DNA from: Macrostomum hystrix
Lineage: Eukaryota > Platyhelminthes > Macrostomidae
Reading direction: 5' to 3'
DNA: 64,000 bases
Assembly: GCA_950097015.1 (NCBI GenBank)
Contig: CATNEN010000039.1
Coordinates: 4,476,001 to 4,540,000, forward strand
This document shows, in pieces, positions 55,887-64,000 of this stretch; position 1 is the first letter of the stretch; each line of letters begins with the position of its first letter. Under the pieces are notes generated by a model, which did not search any database, was not told where the DNA came from, and saw only the letters and a program-made list of their open reading frames with translations. The position numbers and the translations under genes were made by a program.

Positions 55887-57125
55887 TTCTAAATAACAGA
55901 CCATTAATAAAATCCCATGTTAGACACAGATTTAATTGCGATGCGATTTCCCGGAAATTCTAGAAATGGGGATCAGAAAACTTAATGGGAAAATTTCAGG
56001 CAAAATTTCGGTTTCTCTGGAAGCGCAAATTAATTCGTTGCATTTTGTGTAGCGAATATAAATTGCAAAGTCGGCATTCTGAAGGTGTTTTCTACTGGCC
56101 AGTGGCACAAATAATTGATCCGGGCCAGACCCGGGGGGTCGCGGACGGTTGGCGAAACAACGGGGCCAAATAACTCCTGCATTATCATAAAAATACTGCT
56201 TTGCGCTAGAATGCACTGGGCATTGCAGCCACCTCACTCCGCTATATCATCCCAACATCCCCACCGCACACAGTTTATGGAATATACTGCCCGGGCACAG
56301 TTTGATGATCAGCTAGCCAAACGGACTTCATTCTTTTCCAATTCTTTCTTCTACTTTAGTCTTCTTCTGCGCTAAGGTCTACGAAAAGAGGAAAAGAACA
56401 AATTCCCCTTCGGTCTAACGGAAAACTACTTTTCCCAGGAGTAATCCCAGAACAAACCGCAGCATGTTGCACACCCCAATTTGACAAGTGGAAGGGATCA
56501 GATGAGTGATTGGTCCTGTCCGCAGACTATATCTTGTGCCTGGCAGGACACACCCGATTACGCAACACCGGCGCCTGAACCCTGCACTGACCAGCAAAAT
56601 TTAAATAAAACACTAAAATAAGCGTGGGAAAGGCTGGCCAAGGTATTGTTTACTATTAATGGCTCTAATAAACATTCATGGTCTTTGTCTAGTCTTTGTC
56701 TCACTTTCTCAATTCGCATTTATAGCAAAGAATATGTCCAAGCACCGGCTGTTATTCAATGCTCGCAGTGGTTGTTACTGAACAGGCAGTATGCAATAGC
56801 CTGAATGTGAAAATGTATCTGATAGCTACCTAGCAACAAACAATATTAATTTCAAGGCTGAGCGTGCGGACACATTTTACGAGCTTGCGTATGGGCCTGG
56901 ACACTTGAGACTGTGCTCAAACTATAAGTGAGATATTCAATATTGCTTACTGGCCTACATAAGACCATAGAAAATTGTAACATTCGAGCACAAGAAAATT
57001 GATACACAATGGTCGCTCATTCTCACTCTGAGCTGATTGAAAAAAAACTGATTTGCTGTTGAACATGGGGCAGTGTGACGCATTGAGGTTCATGATGATT
57101 GGATGGTTAACGCAGGTAAATTTCG
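55887..57125. other. Intergenic unique sequence
   Basis: No gene, RNA or repeat array recognised. Short overlapping frames at 55932-56375 have no domain. Confidence 0.5.
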
Positions 57126-57129
57126 AGGG

Positions 57130-57555
57130 AGACAGACACTCTGGAGGGAGACAGACACTCTGGAGGGAGACAGACACTCTGGAGGGAGACAGACACTCTG
57201 GAGGGAGACAGACACTCAGGAGGGAGGGAGATAGACACTCAGGAGGGAGGGAGATAGACACTCAGGAGGGAGGGAGATAGACACTCAGGAGGGAGGGAGA
57301 TAGACACTCAGGAGGGAGGGAGACACTCAGGAGGGAGGGAGATAGACACTCAGGAGGGAGGGAGACACTCAGGAGGGAGGGAGATAGACACTCAGGAGGG
57401 AGGGAGACACTCAGGAGGGAGGGAGATAGACACTCAGGAGGGAGGGAGACAGACACTCAGGAGGGAGATAGACACTCAGGAGGGAGCGAGACAGACACTC
57501 AGGAGGGAGATAGACACTCAGGAGGGAGACAGACACTCAGGAGGGAGACAGACAG
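57130..57555 (+). repeat. GGAGGGAGACAGACACTC repeat (19-, 23- and 16-bp forms)
   Basis: Starts as a 19-bp unit (GAGACAGACACTCTGGAGG, five copies), then shifts to GGAGGGAGATAGACACTCA forms with an extra GGGA, ending in mixed forms. A clear example of stepwise unit change along one array. The 57556-58225 spacer is unique and featureless. Confidence 0.93.
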
Positions 57556-58229
57556 TAGTTAGACAGTCTCACTCCACAAGGTTGCAGGCACTCGAAGACA
57601 GTGAAATTGCAAATGCAAATATTGGTGCAGAAGCGCAGTGTAACGGCAGGTGCTAGAGAGTAGAGTTACCACTGCCAGCTCAGACTAAGAGCACACACAC
57701 AGAGTCGGGAGTATGCAAATTGGCCATGCCGGTTATGCAGATTAAGTTTGGCCCGCCGAGGTCGAACAGCAAAAGCCAAGCCCGGAACGGTTGCTTAGCG
57801 CAGAGTTATTTTGGAGAAAGTTAGGGACCCAGTGCAATAAGCCAAGTGAGTCATATCCCATTCGCTACTGCTCGAACCACTGCTCGAACCACTTTCAAGA
57901 CCCTCAAAAAGCACCAGACTGCCTGACTCCGAGCGATAAAACAATCTTAAAAATAAGCTTGATAAATCAAATATTGTGAGGCCGTGTTGGTTAGTGAGAT
58001 CTCGGCACACGAGCGATATGAAAAACGGGAAATTAACTTTATGAAATCTTTACTTACTACTGGCACGACGGACTTAGAAGCAATGCACTCAACATTCCCG
58101 CATTAATACTCGTAATATGCTAATTCAGATTTTCAACCTTTTAATTGCTGCCTGTAGTGAGAGCTTCTTTGTCAGACTATTGGAGGTCTTTGTTGATTTA
58201 AATTGATTGTAGTATTTGAGTACAATGGG

Positions 58230-59280
58230 AGTAGAGTGAGAGTGTACTGAGAGTGAGAGTAGAGTGAGAGTGTGAGTGGATTGAGAGTGAGAATGAGAGT
58301 AGAGTGAGAGTAGTGAGAGTAGAGTGAGAGTGGACTGAGAGTAGAGTAAGAGTGGACTGAGAGTGCGAGTGAGAGTAGAGTGAGAGTAGAGTAAGATTAG
58401 AGTGAGAGTGAGAGTAGAGTGAGAGTAGAGTGAGAGTAGAGTGAGATTAGAGTGAGAGTGAGAGTGGATTGAGAGTGAGAACGAGAGTGAGAGTGAGAGT
58501 AGAGTGAGAGTGGACTGAGAGTAGAGTGAGAGTGGACTGAGATTGAGAGTGAGAGTAGAGTGAGAGTAGAGTAAGATTAGAGTGAGAGTGAGAGTAGAGT
58601 GAGAGTAGAGTGAGATTAGAGTGAGAGTGAGAGTGGATTGAGGGTGAGAATGAGAGTGAGAGTGAGAGTAGAGTGAGATTAGAGTGAGAGTAGACTGAGA
58701 GTGAGAGTGAGAGTGAGAGTAGAGTGAGAGTAGAGTGAGATTAGAGTGAGAGTAGAGTGAGAGTGAGAGTAGACTGAGAGTGAGAGTAGAGAGAGAGTAG
58801 AGTGAGAGTGAGAGTAGAGTGAGAGTAGACTGAGAGTGAGAGTAGAGTGAGAGTAGATTGAGAGTGAGAGTAGAGTGAGAGTAGAGTGAGAGTGGACTGA
58901 GATTGAGAGTGAGAGTAGAGTGAGAGTAGAGTAAGATTAGAGTGAGAGTGAGAGTAGAGTGAGAGTAGAGTGAGATTAGAGTGAGAGTGAGAGTGGATTG
59001 AGGGTGAGAATGAGAGTGAGAGTGAGAGTAGAGTGAGATTAGAGTGAGAGTAGACTGAGAGTGAGAGTGAGAGTAGAGTGAGAGTAGAGTGAGATTAGAG
59101 TGAGAGTAGACTGAGAGTGAGAGTAGAGTGAGAGTAGATTGAGAGTGAGAGTAGAGTGAGAGTGAGAGTAGAGTGAGAGTAGAGTGAGAGTGAGAGTAGA
59201 GTGAGAGTAGAGTGAGAGTGAGAGTGAGAGTAGAGTGAGAGTAGAGTGAGAGTAGAGTGAGAGTAGAGTGAGAGTACACT
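58230..59280 (+). repeat. GAGAGT/AGAGTGA compound repeat with a 360-bp higher-order copy
   Basis: Built from GAGAGT and GAGAGTAGAGT words. A block of about 180-200 bp containing TGGACTGAGATTGAGAGTGA and GGATTGAGGGTGAGAATGAG occurs at about 58526-58710 and again exactly 360 bp later with no visible difference. Minus frames are open by composition. Confidence 0.95.
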
Positions 59281-60010
59281 GACAGTAATGCAAAAATGTT
59301 GACATGGTAGAGTGGACAGAAGGGAGGGTGCCAAGAACTTCGAGTAAAAATTAAACGTGAAAACTCACATGTAAAGTGGTGATGCGTCAAATTAAAAAGT
59401 GCCTTAAAAAATTTAGGTTTGAATGACGCCAAAAACTGGAGTTGGTTTTTTATTTGTGGATTCGGCTAGAATTCTAACCGGGTCTCGTGTTTCTGTCCTC
59501 CTATTTAACGTCTTGTTTCTTATTACAGTTTACACAGGAGATGTTCGATCGCTGTCATTGGCTGTTAGCCTCTCAGCATTAGCAGCCAATAGGAAAAGAG
59601 AATAAGGATTAGTCGTACTACGGCAAGAGACTTAGGCGGCTAAGGTAACAGTTCTCTCGCTGCTTCATGAGATTGTAAAGTTCCTGTCAGCTGTTAATGG
59701 GCATCAGATGTTGCTCTGGGGCCTAGGTTGTGAAATTGGCGTACGATCTTCTTTCCCACACTTGCACGGGCCACCCACCACGGGCGGTGCAAATTTATGA
59801 ATATTTAATTATGCGGCAAGGCTTTCTAAACGGTTTAAAAAATAATTGAAAGGCCACCCTACACAGGTAGGCTGCTCACGCTAAGGACCAGAGTAGCTCC
59901 AAGCTGTTTACTGTGACCGAGCCGAGACAACGGTTTGACTCTACACCATCCTGCTGCGACTCCTAGACAAGGTGCGGCAGCACTCACTGCTGGCTGATGA
60001 CTGCTCGATT
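59281..60010. other. Intergenic unique sequence
   Basis: No gene recognised. Confidence 0.5.
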
Positions 60011-60014
60011 GCAA

Positions 60015-60465
60015 TGCCAGTGGTCTCAGGGTGGCATCAGTGTGGTCTCAGGGTGGCATCAGTGTCGTCTCAGGGTGGCATCAGTGTGGTCTCAGGGTGG
60101 CATCAGTGTGGTCTCAGGGTGGCATCAGTGTCGTCTCAGGGTGGCATCAGTGTGGTCTCAGGGTGGCATCAGTGTGGTCTCAGGGTGGCATCAGCATGGG
60201 TTTAGGCTGACATCAGGTGGCTTCAGGGTGGCATCAGTGTGGGTTTGGGCTGACATCAGGTGGCTTCAGGGTGGCATCAGTGTGGGTTTGGGCTGACATC
60301 AGGTGGCTTCAGGGTGGCATCAGTGTGGGTTTAGGGTGACATCAGTGTGGGTTTAGGGTGGCATCAGTGTGGGTTTAGGGTGGCATCAGTGTGGGTTTAG
60401 GGTGACATCAGTGTGGGTTTAGGGTGGCATCAGTGTGGGTTTAGGGTGACATCAGGTGGTTTCAA
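60015..60465 (+). repeat. 22-bp repeat in two successive forms
   Basis: First form GGTCTCAGGGTGGCATCAGT (about eight copies), then GGGTTTAGGGTGGCATCAGT with ACATCAG variants. TTTAGGG words are incidental, being 22 bp apart and not a telomere repeat. Confidence 0.94.
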
Positions 60466-61765
60466 GTTGAAGCAACACTTGTTTCAGGGTTATCGAATTA
60501 GAAAGCTGAATTGCTGATATAATAGTGCTGCATGTTGTTTGTGGTAAACAGAAATACAATAACTTATGACAAATGCATGGGCACAGCCACTGCTGGTATA
60601 TTAAATTGAATTGATTTGAAATTATCTTCAAAACAAGCCATTGTCCAAGATTTATTTGTATTGATATAGTTAGTTTTTCAGTAAAAAAACTGTTTCACTA
60701 CAGAACAACCACAACAATGACAGCGCGGCAGTCAACTATTCAACAGAATGTCTTTCAGACAGACCCCATGATCAATTTCCTTTATCTGCTTCTGCTGTCG
60801 CAGGCAACAGCTTTGAGAAGAGAACATTTGAAGGACAACATAAAGTTTTACAGAATATATAATATAGAGAGAGATATATGCATAAGATAACATAATAGAT
60901 ATAGAATTTTATTCATGAATATGTATAATATAACAGTAACCGACTAGACTTGAAACAATTTCCACTCATAATCTGCTTTCACACAGAACAAGTGAGTTTG
61001 CCGCAGATCTTTTTGAGACACAAAAAACAACACACACACAAGCGGTGCATTGGGAGACAAGATTAAGTTAAATAAAGGACTGGTTTGGGGAACATGAAAA
61101 TCGACTCAGACACAAGGTCGGCGTGCCGCCGCAATCTATAAGCGTGGGGGTTTGTGCACACTTTTTAAAATAACAAATGACCACAAAAAGCAAGTAGACT
61201 TTGCGCATAATATCAGTTCTGCCCTTGCAGCTTGTCATAGACTATTAACTCGAGGAGTTTCTATACTGGAAAATAAGAAACGAAAAACCCGCAACTGTCA
61301 TCGGCGGTGACTGCCGAAATTAAATCTGGATGGACATACTCACAAACTACTACTGCAACTACTGCTCATAAGTAGGCGCGTAAGGATTTTCAACGCAAAA
61401 GAGAATAAAATTATCCATCAACGGCTGGCCAGAAAAATCACATTTTTAATTGACAAAAAAGGTTAGTCAAAAGAACAGGCCATTGCGGAGTGAGTGGGGT
61501 GACGGCGGGTTACTACAGAACTATCAGCTGCTGAATGCCTATTCTAAAGTGCCTAGAGTCAGTCGCGTTTATGTTACACGGGGTGAGGGACATACGGCGC
61601 AATGGAGCTCTTAGTAGAAGGCCCTTTATCTAGCGGGCCACAAGACTTTTGTTTCGACTAAAGACTAAAAAACACGAATACAGATACATACAGGCAGGGC
61701 GGGCAAGCGGCGAGTCGTCAATAAATTAGCCGACAATTTCTATTTGCTTGATTTGCTTTAAGTTT
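60466..61765. other. AT-rich region downstream of macoilin
   Basis: Likely contains the macoilin 3' UTR near its right side, but the polyadenylation site cannot be fixed. No other gene recognised. Confidence 0.45.
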
Positions 61766-61769
61766 AATT

Positions 61770-62195
61770 GCTATGAAAAGTAACGAATACTTTTAACGCA
61801 AGTTACTTCTGAAAGTCTATCGCACGATTTCTTGATGTTGGATAATCCGTATTTTGCTACAAAAGTAACGAACAATATTTTTTAACGCAAGTATTACCTT
61901 GATAAACAAGTAACGGTAACGTAATTCAACATAAAAAGTAATAATTGTCGCTACTTAACTGAGAGAATGCACATTTTCGCAATGGATTTTGCAAACCTTT
62001 TTTGGCGCTACAAAAAGTTGCTGAAAAGCTTTTTAATGTTTCTTCTCGGTGAAATAATAGCGCAACATATCGTTAACAGTCTAGAATTGCGCTACTATTC
62101 AATTGATTCAATCTCAATGCCATCGGCACAGAAAGTAACGAATAATAGCTAGTTTTAAGGCTAGTTACTTCTGACCAGAAAAGTAACGCTACAGA
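61770..62195. mobile_element. Probable remnant of a non-autonomous DNA transposon
   Basis: AAAAGTAACGAATAC, AAAAGTAACGAACAA, CAAGTAACGGTAACG, GAAAGTAACGAATAA and AAAAGTAACGCTACA recur within 430 bp, together with the inverse form AGTTACTTCTGA (61800s and 62160s). Dense direct and inverted AAGTAACG words are typical of some hAT-type miniature elements. Terminal repeats and a target-site duplication were not resolved. Confidence 0.35.
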
Positions 62196-62364
62196 AAGTT
62201 TGAAAAGCTTGATAATTTTCAGTTTAAGCTGTTAATAAGGAAAATGCTGGCTGTCACGCGACGACTCCCCGCGAACCGCAGACCCGGCCCAAGCAAAAGC
62301 TGTTAAGAAATGTTAGTCTCTGTCATCAATTGCTGCTTCTGCTTCCACTGGACTGCCTGACATC

Positions 62365-64000
62365 TCACTGACTTGGCGCCCTGGATGTGGCCACGCCGAC
62401 CACTCCCACGCAGTCGCCAGCGCCTCCGCTGCCGCTACTGGCTGCCAGATCGTTTCCAAAGGAGCCCAAGCCGCCGCCAACAACACTGGGAAACATGGCC
62501 TGCTGCTGCTGGTGATGATGATGCATGTGGTGCTGGTCGAACATGAGCGGCGATGCCGATGACACCGCCGGCGAAGAATTCGTATAGCCGAGCAAAGAGG
62601 TCTGGCCTCCGCCGCCCCAGTAGTCCGCGGAGCTGCTCACGGGCACCGGCGCCATCATCGTCTTGAGCTCCACGAGCTCGCGCTCCTTGGTCTGCAGGAG
62701 ACCTGCGAGCCGGAACGGGGATTTCATTGAAAAGTAACATTTAGCAGCAGTCAGCTGAGTGGCAGAGTGGTTGACGCGTTTGTCTCTCGCATCAAGGTCC
62801 CTGAGCTCGATTCCGCGGCGAGGCCACATTTTCGATTTGGGGGCGGAGAGAAGGTTTAGGGGCTTGTTGTGCAATTGAGAGCCATTGATGGCCCTTGAGG
62901 GTCAACCTCCAAGGCACATTGAGAGTGTACACTGCCTGACGATGAGAAAGTCAGGGCTGATGTACACACATTTGTGAGTTTCAAAGTGGGTCAGAAAACT
63001 TACTATATTCTGAAAGAGCTAGCTGAACATCCAAGGAGTTTTGCACTCCGGGGGTCAGCTGACCACAGAAGGAATTTTACAATTGGGGTGGGGGTCAGCT
63101 GACCACAGAAGGAATTTTACAATTGGGGTGGGGTTCAGGTGACCACAGAATGAATTTTACAATTGGGGTGGGGGTCAGCTGACCACAGAAGAAATTTTAC
63201 AATTGGGGTGGGGTTCAACTGACCATAGAAGGAATTTTACATTCGGAGGGGGGGTCAGCTGACCACAAAATGAATTTTACAATTGGGTGGGGGTCAGCTG
63301 ACCACAAAATGAATTTTACAATTGGGTGGGGGTCAGCTGACCACAAAATGAATTTTACAATTGGGTGGGGGTCAGCTGACCACAGAGGGAATTTTACAAT
63401 TGGGGTGGGGGTCAGCTGACCACAGAAGGAATTTTACAATTGGGGTGGGGTTCAGGTGACCACAGAATGAATTTTACAATTGGGGTGGGGGTCAGCTGAC
63501 CACAGAAGGAATTTTACATTCGGGGGGGGGGGTCAGCTGACCACAGAAGGAATTTTACATTCGGGGGGGGGTCAGCTGACCACAAAATGAATTTTACATA
63601 GCTATTAGCCACCCAATAGACAAGTATTGCCCCACTCACTCTGAACATAGTCCATATCGCGCCTGGCCTTGTGCAGAGCAGACAGCAGGTCCTGCTTCAT
63701 CTTGTTCTCGTCGCGCAAAGCCTGGTCTAGAACAGCGTTCTTCTCTTTCATGGCGTTCAGTGCGGTCATGAGCACCTCCCGCTCGCGACTCTCCTCACGC
63801 ATCTTGGCCAGCTCGCGCAGCTCAGCCTCGCGCGCTCGGGCTGACTCCTCCTTGGATCGGAGATCCCGGCGGACGGATTTGAGTTCCGACTCGAGTTGCG
63901 TGCTGTTGCGGACGGGTTGCGGACGGTTTCGATTGAGTTTTGTAGGGCCCCCTGTACTGCTTGTAAGCGCTCGAAAAAAAATCACAATGGGCGGGTCAAA
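62365..64000 (-). CDS. MACO1: Macoilin, last two exons seen (C-terminal coiled coil and tail); gene continues past window end
   Basis: Exons from about 63951 (or 63902) to 63640, and 62702 to 62365. The donor is CAGA/GTGAGT and the acceptor GGCTCGCAG/GTCTCC; the split codon A+GT gives serine, so [14 protein letters not shown] reads through in phase. The first exon encodes a charged coiled coil ([17 protein letters not shown], then [15 protein letters not shown] and [16 protein letters not shown]). The second continues with [16 protein letters not shown], then a low-complexity tail (YWGGGG, a His/Gln run, Gly/Ser) ending SRAPSQ. This layout matches the macoilin C-terminus, where a final coiled coil with a KDQEIKDLK-like motif and short MAPVP/MAVMP-like segment precedes a Ser/Pro-rich tail. 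Macoilin is a multi-pass ER membrane protein of neurons; its membrane domain lies outside the window. The upstream acceptor is uncertain (TACAG at 63952 or CAACAG at 63903). Identification is by motif, without a search. Confidence 0.72.
62752..62965 (+). mobile_element. tRNA-derived SINE, family A, in macoilin intron
   Basis: Has the best tRNA head of the family: A box TGGCAGAGTGG (about 62759-62769), B-box-like AGCTCGATTCCG (about 62805-62816), long variable region suggesting a Ser/Leu-type tRNA. Then GGCGAGGCCACATT, GGGTCAACCTCCAAGGCACA, GTGTACACTGCC and GATGAGAAAGTCAGGG. The tail stops earlier than in the 40790 copy. Inserted opposite to macoilin, about 50 bp before its last exon. Confidence 0.78.
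63045..63595 (+). repeat. 40-bp palindrome-bearing satellite in macoilin intron, about 14 copies
   Basis: Unit of 38-40 bp (starts 63061, 63101, 63141) with AGAAGGAATTTTACAATTGG, a G run of 4-9, and the perfect 12-bp palindrome GGTCAGCTGACC in most units (a few read TTCAGGTGACC or TTCAACTGACC). It fills most of the intron between the SINE and the macoilin exon. G-run length changes from unit to unit. Confidence 0.95.

Noticed and set aside
60300-60465. TTTAGGG words suggesting an interstitial telomere repeat
   Set aside because: They occur once per 22-bp unit, not in tandem.

Overview
The window looks like a stretch of an intron-containing animal nuclear genome. Three gene models can be built with confidence, all on the minus strand: mitochondrial glycine C-acetyltransferase (3525-7724), a seven-repeat protocadherin (10619-33047) and the 3' end of macoilin (62365 to beyond 64000). 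Splice donors are nearly all GTGAGT. Two genes carry a good 3' splice site only 16-30 nt before the ATG, as expected for a very short leader intron or for spliced-leader trans-splicing. GC-rich coding exons, AT-richer spacers, tRNA-derived SINEs and extreme minisatellite content suggest a lophotrochozoan-type invertebrate. A free-living flatworm such as Macrostomum is my best guess, held at low confidence.

The outstanding feature is tandem repetition. I count about 39 arrays with mostly unrelated monomers (6 to 46 bp, with a clear mode at 19-23 bp), together roughly 26 kb or 40 percent of the window. They fill introns and intergenic DNA but interrupt none of the three confident coding sequences. 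Most very long open frames in the window are artefacts of stop-free monomers and are not annotated as genes.

Layout: 1-567, end of a plus-strand gene for a small cysteine-rich protein whose frame runs back into a 30-bp repeat. 836-1062, SINE. 1334-2262, a 46-bp hairpin satellite. 3525-7724, glycine C-acetyltransferase in five exons, with arrays in introns 2, 3 and 4. 7743-10618, AT-rich spacer. 10619-33047, protocadherin: two large exons encode signal peptide, seven cadherin repeats, membrane span and proximal tail, and two small exons 9-20 kb downstream encode the rest of the cytoplasmic tail, including a polyglutamine run. Eleven arrays sit in its two long introns. 33-62 kb: no recognisable gene, but about 20 arrays, SINEs and two weak orphan frames. 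61770-62195, a probable DNA-transposon remnant. 62365-64000, the last two exons seen of macoilin, whose intron holds a SINE and a 40-bp palindromic satellite.

The genes have no evident shared pathway: one is a mitochondrial threonine/glycine enzyme, one a neural-type adhesion receptor and one an ER membrane protein. The interest lies in gene structure and in the satellite landscape around them.
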